From Delphinus delphis (lineage: Eukaryota; Chordata; Mammalia; Artiodactyla; Delphinidae), in assembly GCF_949987515.2 (NCBI RefSeq), contig NC_082694.2, positions 56,914,080 through 56,978,079 of the forward strand: 64,000 nt of DNA. The letters run 5' to 3'. Position numbers and translations under genes: made by a program. The notes under the pieces are model-generated. The model was not told the DNA's origin. It did no database searches and was given only the letters and a program-made list of their open reading frames with translations. Positions 48,146 through 60,640 of this stretch are shown piece after piece (the first letter of the stretch is position 1; the number at the start of each line of letters is the position of its first letter).

Positions 48146-50025
48146 ATTGGTTCCTGTCCTCAGGGGATGTATCTTCTCATAAATTTTGTTGTCACTCTCT
48201 TAGGTTGCATTGATAAAGTATTAATAAATTAGAATGAAGTCACAGCATAATAAATATGAATGTTATAGGTTGCTTTAAGTGGATGGTCCACCAGCTTTCA
48301 CTTTCTCCAGATTGTGTATGCCAGCCCTAAAATAGCTGAGTGACTGCTTCAGCTCAGCTGCTTCATCTTACGTATGGAGAACCAGGCATGGTGCCATTAT
48401 TTATAAACGTGCCCTCATGGTGACAACTCCGGTTTTTGTTTCGCTTGTTTCAACATTAACAGATATTTGATACATGGTTTTTCTGTACTACAGATTTTGG
48501 TCAGATGGTCAAGTGGATATGAAAAAAAAAAAATCAGGTCAGTGGCATCTATCATTTTCATGGTTTGAAGTAAGCCTGGGACAGAGACAGAGTCCATTAA
48601 GTTAAAGATTAAAAAAACCTGCCTTAAGATGGTAAAGTTAGGAGGTGCCAAGTAAGAGCATCTGTTTTGCAGAAATTGAGAACTAAAGCCTGCAGCGAGA
48701 ACAAAAGAGTTTCCCTACTCCACATTTTAAGTTTAGGGGGCCCATCAGCTGTTGGGCTGTCCACTTCCCTACAGGGATGGCTAAGGAGTGCCTTTTCATC
48801 AGAGGTAGGCCCTCTCAACCTGGCTTCGCCTCTTTGAAGTCATGTAAGACAGAGGCTGGAAGTGAGCTGGGTTATGCTTTTTGCAGAGAGTGATTTTTCA
48901 TGTAGAGAAGGTATCGCCTTCATCCTCCTTTCTGTGGGAGATGAGAAGGGGTATCCAACTGGTTGCTGTCTCTCAAGGCAAGGGAAAGGAATCACAGAGT
49001 TGGGGCAAGTCTGCTAGAGGGGAAAATGACCTCCAGTGTCCTTCAGGATCTCTGCCAAGCAGCTAAGCTTGCTCATCTGTCCTGATAAAGCTGAATCAGA
49101 GAGTTGGCATGCTGGTGTGGTTCCTCACGTTCTAAGCCCCCAGAGTTAGGGGGAATGGACTTATCTATGCCATTAGGCTCCAGAGTTGAGGGCTGTGGTG
49201 GGTATGTGGGATTGGGGTTGCCAGTTTTCTGGGGACTGCTACAGTAAGGAGTGGATGCTTATGTGCCAGAAGAATGCTGCTTGATGCAAGCACTTGGGGG
49301 TGCTCAAAACAAGAAGAGAGGAGTAATCTTGCCATTGGCAGCACATAGCAAAATATTTGTTTTCCTTCTCCCTTCTTTCTCCAGTAGTATCAACGATAAC
49401 CCAAATGAAAGGGTCGGGAACCAAAGACTAGGAATAGTGTTGGTGCAAGAACATTCTCACCTATTGTGTGTTTAAAGAATTTTCTCTAATTGTGAGATTA
49501 AGTATTTTAATGAGCAGAATAGAGTCTTAAAAATGAAAGTGGAACTGCAACTAGTGCATGTTAAAGTTTTTGAAGAAGAGATTAATATGTCGTAATGAAA
49601 TTCATTGCCCAGAGAAAAGGGGAGCTCAAGACAGTATGTTGGTTACAATTATTGGCAAAAATAAAGTTGTTTTATATTTATACCACATGACTTGATATTG
49701 CTCACTTTCAGTAGTTAGAGTTGTGCTCAGTGAGCCCTGCAGGAGGTGGATAGCCCCAACAGCTGGTGGTACTTGGACTCTTTCATCCTTAGCTGTGAGC
49801 TTTAATGATTATCTCTGGGAAAAGAGGATATATTTCACTAAGAATTACACACTATCCTATTACACTAAAAATACCCTAGATAAAAACATGAAGGACAGAC
49901 ATCCTACTTAACAGTGACACTTTGAGAGTTTTCTCTTCATTGCTAGGTGTAAGAAAAGAGGCCATTGATCAAAAGTTCTCTTCAGCAGTTTATTGAAAGC
50001 CTTAGGCAGCAAGAAGAAAAGATAC
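48146..50025. other. Unrecognised non-coding sequence
   Basis: No gene recognised. A short inverted similarity links about 48735-48775 to about 49732-49765. One unrecognised repeat family may be present in both orientations. Confidence 0.4.
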
Positions 50026-50029
50026 AAAA

Positions 50030-52660
50030 GATAAAAGGATTGGAAAGGAAAGGAAGATACAAAGTTGTCATTATTCACAGATGATGTGATTGTGCGTATT
50101 AAAAAAATCTTCCTAAAATCTATATATTAATTATTACAATAACAGTTTACCAAGTTTCCTGAATACCAATTAGTGGACAAAAATACATGGAATTTTCTGC
50201 ATATTAGGAGTACATATTTAGAGAATGATGCCATTTAAATAGCTTTAAAAATATCAAATGGGAATTCGAGGTTCCCATAGGATTATGGTAACTACCTAAA
50301 TCTGAACTTCCTCCTGTATCTTCTGAAAATATTAAGATTAACAAAAAGAAGAAAAAAACACACCCCTAATTCATACCTATAGCATAACTAAGAGACAGAG
50401 AATACTACAAACTTACTTGAACTTGTAAGTGGGAAAATAAATATCCAAAACCATCAGAGTCAACTCTTTATCCCAATCCAGGACAGAGTCAAGTAGAGAC
50501 TGTACAGGAACAGGAGAGGGGAGAGGGTATTAGCAGGAGTGAAGCACAGATGAAATCACCCTCTGAACAAAGGATCCCACTCTCAGTGTAAATACTGAGA
50601 ATCAGTGTGAACCCTGGTGTAGGAGAGTGCCAGCTACTGGGGAATGAAATGGAAGAGGCTTGAAAGTTTATGAGACCAGAAGCGACCAACTTGAGAAGGC
50701 ACCAGTTCTGGGGTACCAGGATGCAGTTTGGAACGAAGGAGGTTTTCTTTGAAGGCTGATTGGTAAAGGGAATTAAGGGAACAAGCAAGATATAAAAATT
50801 AAGTGCCTTACATGAAAGAGTATGATTAAGTCCCAAGAAATATCAGACATCCCCAAAGGTACATCTATTAAAGAAGCTCAGCTTTTCTGTACCAACTAAG
50901 AACCATTAATCCACCTAAAACCTTCACCTCAGTCTCTTCCCATGGAGAAACACCTGTTATTTATGATTCAGGAAAATTCAAAACATTTAAAATTGAACAG
51001 AAAATGTCAGGTAACACCCACACAAAGCTACTTTAAAAGGGAAATTAGAAGTGAAAAATCAAAGTTTTTCACACGGTAAAAACATTTCTCATCTCCCACA
51101 CCACTAGAAAACAACTATGAAGCAGGGGGCAACTGAAATACATTTCAGCATTCATTAAATATCATTAAACAAGTATTTTCACACATGAAAGAACACTTTG
51201 AATCAGAAATCCAAAAACCTAGAATGGAGAAGAACAACAGCATAAAAAGAACAGAAAAGAAAAAAGTGGAAGATGTGAGACACATGTTGATCAAATAAAC
51301 TCAGGAGAAACAGGTGAGAAAATTTTTTTTTATAATTTCAGAGACGAAGATGAAATTACAGCTTACTCAAGGGAGAATAGGTAGATGGACTGAAAAACAT
51401 GAAGGGGAGGCATGGAAATAGCCAAGAGTAGGAAAACCAAATTTAAAAAGTAAATGGATGAGAAAGGATTAGATATAGAAGATAGGCAAAGAGAGTCCAA
51501 CATACAAGTGATCGTGCTCTCCAAGGAAGTACAAAGAAAGTGATAGAAGTAATATTTAAAACTAATTCAATAAAAACAATTGTGGAAATTTAAAAATATA
51601 CTTACATATACATGTTGGAAGGGCCTACTGTGTACCTGGAAAACTGACTGTAAATGTTACCTCTGAGACATATCCTAGTAAAACTTTTAGACTTAAGGAA
51701 AATCTTGAGATAGGCAAAAAGACCAAGTCATTTACAAAACAGGAAATCAGGCTAGTTTTGGAATTTTGACAGGAACACAGCATAAAGCAACAGTGAAACA
51801 GCATTGTCACAAAACTCAAGGAAAGAAAACATAAACTAAGGGTTTGATGTCCATTGAAGTTATTCTTCAAGTATCAAGGCTGTAGAAAAACAATTCTAAG
51901 CATGAAGAATTCAAGAAATACTGAACTTAGAAACCTTCTTGTGGAACCTCCTAGAGGATAAGCTTCATTAAATCAAGAGATGATTGGGGATAGCTCAAAG
52001 GCATGGTGTTGAGTATTTAATATGTTTAATTGTAGATCTAAGACCAAAGCAGGCAGGGGGGCAGTATGTGAATGTTATATGTTCTCATAAAATAGAAATA
52101 ACACAACTAAAAAAAAAGGGTGACAATAAGTGAGACAGGAAGGGGAAAGTAGAATAAGCTCATTAATTACCATATAGGTAATAGGAAGAATTAAAGCTAT
52201 AGTCGAAGGTTAAGTAAGGGAAATCAGGCTTAGGAACATGACAAAAGGTATTAGTATAAATATCACCATTAAAACAACAATATCACATTTTCTAAATACA
52301 AAAAATAAATGCTTAAGACAAAGGGAATAGAATACCTAAAAATATATTAGCAGAAGTACATTAAATACAATACAAAATAATACGGGGTAGAGACTAAATA
52401 TTTTAGTTATATCATTAATTCTAACTGGGATAAACCTCACCAATTAAAAGGAAAGTATTTTCAGATTGGTTTACAAAGAATATCTAAATTTGTCTAAGAC
52501 AAATACACCATTTGCAACATGGAGTATTCGACAGCTTTACAAAAGAATATGGAAGATTCCTATACATTGATCTGGAGTGAATTTCAGGGTGTCTTAGGTT
52601 TAAAAAAGTGGAAAACATTTCAAAGAATGTATGTAGTATGCTATTTTACAATTTTCTGTT
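50030..52660 (+). mobile_element. Decayed L1-like sequence
   Basis: 50030-50260 resembles an L1 ORF2 reverse-transcriptase segment ('caaagttgtcattattcaca', then 'gatgatgtgattgtg'). The A/G-rich middle recalls old L1 or HAL1-type ORF1 and linker sequence ('gaaagaacactttgaatcag', 'ggaagaaaaaacaattctaa' type wording). 52500-52660 resembles an old L1M 3' end ('gatctggagtgaatttcagg', 'atgtatgtagtatgctattt'). No frame is preserved, and it may be several elements. Confidence 0.4.
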
Positions 52661-54434
52661 TTCCTTTTACCCACCCCAACCCCAACCTAGTCTTTTAAAT
52701 TGTTTACTAACAAATCCCTAATTGCTTGAAGATGGTAATCAAAAATTTAAATAAGGGCCACTAAAACTTGAATATCAATTAAAAAGTGTCATCTTAAAAA
52801 AGGCTATAAATCGATGAGAATGTAGTATTTAATTCACAAAAATATACTGACATAGGTGTTTTGAGGAATACATGCATTCCATGGGAGATACCTGTATCTG
52901 ATTTGGGCAGACATTATTTCTTAGATAAATTTGTTAGTAGAGCAAAGCGTTATTACATCTACTGATCATGCTGTTAAAAAAAAAAAAGATGACCAGTTAA
53001 AAAACACTCTTCTTCTTGAAGAGCAGATGAACAAACCTGTGGAAAATATGATAGCCTGGATCATTCCACATCTATTCCAACTCTTTGTAGTATTCCCTTC
53101 CATAGTACACATGTTGGAGAGCTAAAACCATCATTTCTCAGATGTCACTGTGGCCGAGATTTTGGATGTAATTTAGGTTCTACCAATGAGATGCACACAT
53201 GGAATTGTGAAATCAGAACTGAATTAAATGGAGGGAGAGGCAATGGTAGGCAGGGATCCATTTTGCTGGCATTGCTCTAGCATAAGGGGCATGGCATTGA
53301 AGTCAGCAGTTCCGGCAGCAGCATCTGGACATCCAGGTCGTGACCTCGGCGGTGTGATGCTGGAAACAGCAGTTGGTGCAATGACGCAAAACCTCTGCAC
53401 TTCTCTGGCAATCACAGATAGCTGTTTCCCTGTTGGGCCAGTTCTGGGGGTGTTCTGGGTGTCAACTCTGGAGCATAAGCACACTGAGTTCTCTGTACTG
53501 AAGCTTTTTACTCTTAGAATAGCTAGAGATATTTCCCTTTTCCTAAAACCGAATCCTAACTGATAAAATATCCTAGAAGGGGAAAATAATATCCTAAGGA
53601 AAATACCTTGAAAATTTGATGTGTGTTTTCTTGAAGTTCCTAAGCCATAGAATTCATTATTGAACACCCTGAACTATTAAACTACCAATAAATAGCAGCC
53701 TTCAATATGCGGAGTAACCTGGCCATTCATCCTCCAGTCTCCTTTGACATGGTCATTAGAGAATCAATCCCAAATCCATCATTCCCTTCCTACCTTGCTC
53801 CTACCTCTTATCTTTTGTTTACTACTTTTATGATTGCAGCAGCTACTGCCATATAATCAAAGCAAGCCACTTCTGTTAATTCTGTAACCTGCATCAGAGA
53901 GGGATGATTTAGGCTTTTTTAGGAAAATGCTAGGACCAGACTCAGGCCTGTCATCTTGGCCCAGGCTAAAGATAAATAGGGCCATCTCTACACATAAAGT
54001 TCCTTGTCATGGGGCTTTGGGGCCTGGCAGAGGAGCTTTCAAATGGACACCGTTCCTAGCTCTTTGCTGTTCCTGGGGAAGGTGAGTTCTTAGAAAATCC
54101 TTGGAGAAAAAGAGGATTGTATTCTATTACAAGAGTCAATAGTTTATCTAGGCTAAGACCTAATAGAGACCTGGAGTTTGATCATAGAAGAATGCTTGCC
54201 TAGGCCTGTCACATGCTTGTCACAGCAAGACTGGAAGGTTATTTAGGGATGGAAGGGTAAGAATCTTTCAAAGAAGCATGGCTGTTGGCATAGTAAGGCA
54301 TGCTTATTTTTGTCTCATGCCTTTGCACTTGCTCCAAGGAAAAGTCTTCCCAACAGCTTTATGTGGCTGGTTTCTCTCCAATCAGAGGCAGTATTGGATA
54401 TAAGAACATGAAGTCTGCCATGAACATGCCTCTA
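52661..54434. other. Unrecognised non-coding sequence
   Basis: No gene recognised. About 53224-53565 is richer in G and C and open in both strands (frames of 111 and 147 codons). It ends with 'ccgaatcctaactgata', a wording seen in some old LTRs. I could not assign it. Confidence 0.35.
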
Positions 54435-54640
54435 AATCTCAATTTTATCTATTAACATATCTGTGACTTGGGGCACAAATTCGTAACTTTGCTGTGTCTC
54501 AGTTCCCACAACTGTAAATAGGGATAATAACAGCGCTTCCCTTAGAGGGTTGTCGTGGGGTTTACATGGGTAATTACACATAAAGCAGTCAGAATGGTGC
54601 ATCATATTCACCACGTAGATGTTAAGGTATTATTATCGTT
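54435..54640 (-). repeat. MIR SINE, minus strand
   Basis: Reversed MIR: 'tatctgtgacttggggcaca', 'tgtctcagttcccacaactg', 'taaatagggataataacagc', 'gagggttgtcgtggggttta' and 'gtcagaatggtgcatcatat'. Confidence 0.75.
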
Positions 54641-55014
54641 CAGATGTTGGTTCTCTCCTCAGAAAACCTTGATGACAGTTATATCTAAGAAGTGATCCCC
54701 TGCTGTCACTGTCTATCATAGTACCTTAAGTTACTGTCTGCCCAGTGCTATTTAAAAATTTTATTAAAATTTTATTAACATTTAAAAATTTTATTCTCCC
54801 ATACACATATACAAATAAATGTTCAAACCAAAGGTATGACTTAATCATATGTTGTGAAATTAATATAATATAGCATGCACAAAAATGAAAGAGAATAGAA
54901 AATATAGTAAACACTGGTTTGTGAAACGTTTGTTTCAGTCATTTAAATATGTGTGTGTCTGGGTCACAAAGATCCATGAATTTCTTATCGTAGGTCACGG
55001 TCAGTAAGTTTGAA
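54641..55014. other. Unrecognised AT-rich sequence
   Basis: No gene recognised. 'taaaaattttatta' occurs in near-tandem copies at 54752-54795. Confidence 0.45.
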
Positions 55015-55265
55015 AACCACCACACTAGAATGAAGGTCTGTGAGAGCGGGAATCTTCTGTGTTTTGTTCATCAAAGTGTCCCTAGCACCTAAAAGGGTAC
55101 CTGACACAGAGAAGGTGCTTAATAAAGATTCGCTGAATGAGTGAAAAAAGGGAGATGACTTGCAATTTATGAATTCTTTTGTTTAATCAGCATTTGTTGA
55201 GGAATTACTATGAGTCAGGCACCATGATGGCGCTAGATACCGAGATTTAAAAAAAAAAAAAAAAG
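55015..55265. repeat. Two L2 3'-end fragments, opposite strands
   Basis: 55015-55145 (plus): 'cctagcacctaaaagggtac', 'ctgacacagagaaggtgctt', 'aataaagattcgctgaatga'. 55180-55245 (minus): 'cagcatttgttgaggaatta', 'tgagtcaggcaccatgatgg'. An A-run of about 17 follows at 55249-55264. Confidence 0.6.
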
Positions 55266-55689
55266 TTTAATGTTTTCTCTCCCTTACTAACTGTGCATTT
55301 TTGGATGGAAGGTTAGTATCCTAACCGTGTAAGGAACATATACCCCATAGGACCCAGTATAATATATAGCACATTTGGGCTTAATAGTTTATTCATGCAC
55401 GCATGAAGTAAATGGTTAACTCCGGGTGGCAGGTTTAACTTAATTTTTCAATAATCACTCAACAATCTGCCTTGCTAAGGTTTGTGGGCCTTAGAATTAA
55501 GGTTCCATTTTTTGTGACAGTTGATAATGCATTGACTTACTTATTTTTTCTTTTATTTACATGCGTGTTCTTTCAGGATCAAAATTGCAGTGAACAAACA
55601 GAGACTGATATGAAGACATTTCAGTCATATAAGCATTAAGCCTTTTGGGAGGCTTGCAAGGAAATACAGTCCTTCTAAGTATAACATGG
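55266..55689. other. Unrecognised sequence
   Basis: No gene or repeat recognised. Confidence 0.45.
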
Positions 55690-55868
55690 GGTTTCTTAAC
55701 TTTGGCACTATTGACAGTTTGGGCTGGATAATTCTTTGTTGAAGAACTGCCCTCTGCATTATAGGATATTTAGCTGCATCTGTGGCTTCCACCCCCCAGA
55801 TGCCCATAGTACACCCCTCCTGCCTCCTGGAGCTAACATTATAAATTGCTCCCAGTTGAGAACCACTG
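55690..55868 (-). mobile_element. MER5A-type hAT transposon, minus strand
   Basis: Reversed MER5A: 'ggtttcttaactttggcact', 'attgacagtttgggctggat', 'attataggatatttagctgc', 'atctgtggcttccacccccc', ending 'ttgagaaccactg'. No clear 8-bp target duplication was found. Confidence 0.85.
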
Positions 55869-56616
55869 ATCTATCCCTCCAGTCATCTTAAAGTAATTCC
55901 CCCCTAGAGGTGAAAAATAATAGCAATCCTGGGTCCCAACTGCAACCATGAATTGGCTACTGATACAAGAGTTCAGCAAAATTCAATGAAAGCATTCTGT
56001 GAGAATCGTTTGGTTACATGGAATTTATAATACACAGAATTGCATATTTTATTATTATTTGTGAAACATGTCAGAAAAATTTAAAATAAACATGTGAGTG
56101 TAAGTGAAAAGAAAATAGTAATCCTGCCTCTGGTTTTTTCTTTCATAGATCATGCAAATATGTATGGAATTTATATTTGGAAGGAGTATAGGAAAAATCA
56201 AGTGGAGTTGTCATTATCACTGTATTTCAAGCCTCATCAGTGATATACTCATTAGTTCATTCATCTAATATTTGGGGTTTTCCCTACACTGGGAGAAAAA
56301 TAGAATATATGAGGAGAGCTTATTTGATTTGACTGTTTCTGTGTATAGAAGATTTCAGTTGATTGTGGATATTTAATTAGCATTGAAAGAGTTTGAGCTG
56401 GCTCTATACCTCTACAGACAGTGTTTCATAGGTCCAGGTAATGGCAAATCATAATATAATAATAACTCACATTTTCAGTCAAAGTACTTTCACACATATT
56501 ACCTCATTTGATTTGAAACATTACTGCATGTCCAAGGTCCCTTGTCTAGGAAATAGAATTTTTTGGTTTTGTTGATTTTAATTTTTTGTATGATTATTAA
56601 ATTTTTTTTAACAGTT
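55869..56616. other. Mostly unrecognised, small MIR-like piece
   Basis: 56445-56530 loosely resembles MIR ('ataataactcacattttcag', 'actttcacacatattacctc'). The rest is unrecognised AT-rich sequence. Confidence 0.35.
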
Positions 56617-57478
56617 TTTTTAACATCTTTATTGTAGTATAATTGCTTTACAATGGTGTGTTAGTTTCTGCTTTATAACAAAGTGAATCAGCTATACATA
56701 TACATATATCCCCATATCTCCTCCCTCTTGTGTCTCCCTCCCACCCTCCCTATCCCACCCCTCTAGGTGGTCACAAAGCACCAAGCTGATCGCCCTGTAC
56801 TATGCAGCTGCTTCCCACTAGCTAGCTATTTTACATTTGGTAGTGTATATATGTCCATGCCACTCTCTCACTTCGTCCCAGCTTACCCTTCCTACTCCTC
56901 GTGTCGTCAGGTCCATTCTCTATGTCTGCGTCTTTATTCCTGTCCTGCCCCTAGGTTCTTCAGAACCATTTTTTTTAGATTCCATATATATGTGTTAGCA
57001 TATGGTATTTGTTTTTCTTTCTGACTTACTTCACTCTGTATGACAGACTCTAGGTCCATCCACCTCACTACAAATAACTCAATTTCATTTCTTTTTATGG
57101 CTGAGTAATATTCCATTGTATATATGTGCCACATCTTCTTTATCCATTCATCTGTCAATGGACACTTAGGTTGCTTCCATCTCCTGGCTATTGTAAATAG
57201 AGCTGCAATGAACATTGTGGTACATGACTCTTTTTGAATTATGGTTTTCTCAGGGTATATGCCCAGTAGTGGGATTGCTGGGTCGTATGGTAGTTCTATT
57301 TGTAGTTTTTTAGGGAACCTCCATACTGTTCTCCATAGTGGCTGTATCAATTTACATTCCCACCAACCGTGCAAGAGGGTTCCCTTTTCTCCACACCCTC
57401 TCCAGCATTTATTGTTTGTAGATTTTTTGATGATGGCCATTCTGACTGTTGTGAGGTGATACCTCATTGTAGTTTTGA
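56617..57478 (-). mobile_element. L1 3' end, minus strand (left half of a head-to-head pair)
   Basis: Reversed L1 tail and 3'UTR ('taacatctttattgtagtat', then 'gtgtgttagtttctgcttta'), then the ORF2 C-terminus back to the residues around MRYHLT. The cysteine-rich stretch reads [14 protein letters not shown], with C to G in one key position. The ORF2 frame is otherwise open, giving a minus-strand frame of 203 codons (57545-56934) that starts in foreign sequence across the junction. It joins the plus-strand L1 at about 57478. Confidence 0.92.
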
Positions 57479-57770
57479 CTTGAGGACATGGGGTGTGGGG
57501 AGGGTAAGCTGGGACGAAGTGAGAGAGTGGCATGGACATAAACACTACTAAATGTAAAATAGATAGCTAGTGGGAAGCAGCTGCATCGCACAGGGAGATC
57601 AGCTCAGTGCTTTGTGACCACCTAGAGGGGTGGGATAGGGAGGGTGGGAGGGAGATGCAAGAGGGAGGAGATACGGGGATATATGTATATGTATAGCTGA
57701 TTCACTTTGTTATAAAGCAGAAACTAACACAACATTGTAAAGCAATTATATTCCAATAAAGATGTTAAAA
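57479..57770 (+). mobile_element. L1 3'UTR, plus strand (right half of a head-to-head pair)
   Basis: Starts in the L1 3'UTR at 'acttgaggacatgggg' and runs to the tail 'ttccaataaagatgttaaaa'. It is complementary along most of its length to 56617-56912, making a roughly 295-bp inverted repeat with a 566-bp spacer. No ORF2 sequence is on this side. Confidence 0.92.
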
Positions 57771-57795
57771 ATAAATAACTTGGAGGGAAAAAAAT

Positions 57796-58407
57796 AAAAG
57801 GGGTCATCCCCCATTACAAAATAAATGAGTCACAGGAATGAAATGTACAGTGTAGGGAATTTAGTCAGTAAGAATGTAGTATCTTTTATGGTAACAGATG
57901 GTAAGTAGACTTACCACGGTGATCATTTGAAATGTATAGAAATGTAGAATCACTATGTTGAGAACCAGGAACTAACATGGTGTTGTGGGTCAATTACACT
58001 TCAAAATCAAACAAGTGAACTCATAGGCAAAGAGATCAGATTTGCGGTTACCAGAGGTGGCAGTGGTTAGAATTATAGGACGGTGGTGAGAAGGTACGAA
58101 CATCCAGTCATAAGATAAATAAGTACCAGGGATGTAATGTACAACATGATAAATATAATGAACACTGCTCTGTGTTATATATGAACATTGTAGAGAGAGC
58201 AAATCCTAAGAGTTCTCATCACAGGAAAATAATGTTTTTTCCTTTTATTTTGTATCTATCTGAAATGATGGATGTTCACTAAACTTACTGTGGTAATCAT
58301 TTCATAATGTATATAAGCCAAATCATTATGCTGTATACCTTAGACTTATACAGTGCTGTATATCAATTATATCTCAATAAAACAGGAAGGGGAAAAAAGG
58401 GGTCATC
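57796..58407 (+). mobile_element. Older L1M 3'UTR fragment with 13-bp target duplication
   Basis: L1MA/B-type 3'UTR: 'aatgagtcacaggaatgaaa', 'aacagatggtaagtagactt', 'agagatcagatttgcggtta', 'gaacactgctctgtgttata', 'atctgaaatgatggatgttc', ending 'attatatctcaataaaacag'. The duplication aaaaggggtcatc is identical at 57796-57808 and 58395-58407. It lies immediately beside the head-to-head pair. Confidence 0.85.
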
Positions 58408-58594
58408 ACCCGTGAGATCTTTAGGCAGAGTTTGGAGGTGAACTCTTAGATATACAAGCTTGCGGTAGAGTCCTGCGTGAAGAGAGACATTGCCTGCATC
58501 AAAGAAACTGCCCCGATATATCTAATGGGGATTGTCTAAAATAATACAAAAGTACCCCACGAGAGACACTCGGTTTGAGTAGAAACAATGCCTG
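58408..58594. other. Short unrecognised sequence
   Basis: No feature recognised. Confidence 0.45.
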
Positions 58595-58755
58595 ACACAT
58601 ATTGAGCGTCTACCTCTGTCTCAGGAACTACAGAATGCCTTATTTGTATTAACTTAGTTCTCACTGCATGGGGAAATTAAAGCACAGCAAAGTTAAATAA
58701 ATTGCCCAATTCATGTAGCTAGTTAGTAGCTGACCATGTCCAAATCATAACAGTA
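58595..58755 (+). repeat. MIR SINE fragment
   Basis: MIR order: 'catattgagcgtctacctct', 'atttgtattaacttagttct', 'catggggaaattaaagcaca', 'attcatgtagctagttagta'. Confidence 0.7.
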
Positions 58756-60454
58756 GAATAAGCCATTTCCTGCCCATTACCTCCGTTCCCTTCTCCATAC
58801 CCCCTTCATCCCAGAGGAGTCAGAATGCAGCCTAGGTAGGGGTGGGGTAGGACAGGAGTCAAAGAGTAGGTGGGGATGTGGAGAAACAGACCTCTTTTCT
58901 CACTGCAGGCAACGCTGTGAATCAGAAACAAGCTGTAGAAGGGATACAGTTTTACTTGAAGTGACATTTAGAGTTTTGTTAGTGAAAGGTCATTGTTCTC
59001 ATGTGAGATTCACTCTGATTGACAAGGTTCTCAGAAAATTTCATTTCCTGAGACTGGCCAGGAAAGTCATGAGATCTGCCCTCAGTTTAATCTTAGGAGT
59101 AAGGAAGAATTAGCTTCACAGAGCTGGGAAGCTGGGAGAAAGGATGACATTGTTTTCTGTTACCCCCTCTATGGAGTGCCACTCTTTGAACGTGGCACAC
59201 GTGACTTGTTGAGTAGTCTCTGTGTGTAGAATGCTGGATTCAGAGATGCAGAGCGTCTTAGAGGGGGCTTTTCCCTTAGATTATAAAGATGGATGGATAG
59301 ATAAGTAAATATTTAGATAAACAGAAAAGCCAAGACATAAAAAATCAAAACATATTTTCATTTATAGCTATGTAATATAGCTATATATTATATAGCTATA
59401 TATTATATATATATATATTATAGCTATATCATGGTTCAATGTAGATATAAACATATTTCATTTACTTGTAAAAATACCTATGGTGGTTAGAATGCCTGAG
59501 GATAGTTTTATGCATAACAGTGGAATTTGGGGGAGAGCAGAGGAGGCAGCCTCCACAGCAGGAAGCAATGGGGCATCTCAATCCTGCGAAGAAAATATGT
59601 GGGAGGATGGGAATAGATAACTCCTGAAGTTAAGGGAAGGATGCAGAATGCACGTATCAGGTAGAACAGAGTAGTTCTTCATTGGTAGCAAAGAGGAGGA
59701 CAGTCAGGCCAATAGGACCGCTGTGGACAGCTCTAATGCCATCATCTTATATTTAATCTAACTTCCTGTGGTCCCATACAGCCTAGTAAGTCACACTGAA
59801 AACTTATTTTACTGCCTCAGGCCAAATAGCCTAGGGGAGTCTTTGTTTCTGTAATCGAAAAGCCATGTAAGAATCAAAGGTTTTCGAGATGAGCTATCAT
59901 CTGCATCCGCAGAATTCAATACCCCACTAGAAGTGAAAGAAGCCCTTGATTATTAAATGTCTACTTTAGTCAGAGAAACACGCTGGCGACAAGGTTAAAC
60001 AGCAAGCTTGCACATTTTTGTTTGCTGAATCTGTGAACAGGCTGGTGATAACTCTGTTCTTTATGGTAATTGATTCACAATGGTGGTTGCAGAATTTCTT
60101 TTCCTGGCTATGCAATGAGGAAGAAGGAGGAAGAACAAACGTTTTTCTCTAGAATGCTTAAATCAATTTTTCTAGTGTTTTAAATGCTTGGAGTCCTAAG
60201 AAGCCTGTGCATTATGTAGCTGAGTGAAGTGGGGTTTCAAATGGTTGCATTCATTTCTGCCCTCAGGTCAGCTAGCTTATCTCACTGAGGTAAGGAAAAA
60301 CTATACTTGAAAACTCAAAAACAGTGTCCTTTTCAGCTGAGTCCCATAAAAAGTAAAACCAAATTGCATAGGCAGGGACTGTGGCTCGTGCTACTTATTT
60401 TTTCAGGTTTATTTCATATCTGTATCAGACTGATTCTCTGCCTTCTTATTTTTG
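58756..60454. other. Unrecognised sequence with an AT palindrome
   Basis: No gene recognised. At 59363-59428 several copies of the self-complementary unit tatagctata lie in (TA)n, able to form hairpins or a cruciform. Confidence 0.5.
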
Positions 60455-60640
60455 TTTCATTTATTTATTTTGGCTGTGCCAGGTCTTAGTTGTGGCATGC
60501 GGACTTCTTAGTTGTGGCGTGTGAACTCCCAGTTACGGCATGCATGCAGGATCTAGTTCCCTGACCAGGGATCGAACCCCGGCCCCCTGCATTGGGAGTG
60601 CAGAGTCTTACCCACTGGACCACCAGGGAAATCCCCTGAC
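60455..60640 (-). mobile_element. Older CHR-related tRNA SINE, minus strand
   Basis: Plus-strand order: 'tatttattttggctgtgcca', 'agttgtggcatgcggacttc', 'ttccctgaccagggatcgaa' (reversed B-box region), 'ggagtgcagagtcttaccca', 'ctggaccaccagggaaatcc'. It is more diverged than the other CHR copies and lacks a clean target duplication. Confidence 0.85.

Noticed and set aside
56934..57545. 203-codon minus-strand frame, the longest in the window
   Set aside because: It is L1 ORF2 C-terminal sequence read across the head-to-head junction; its first codons come from the antisense of the other L1 3'UTR.
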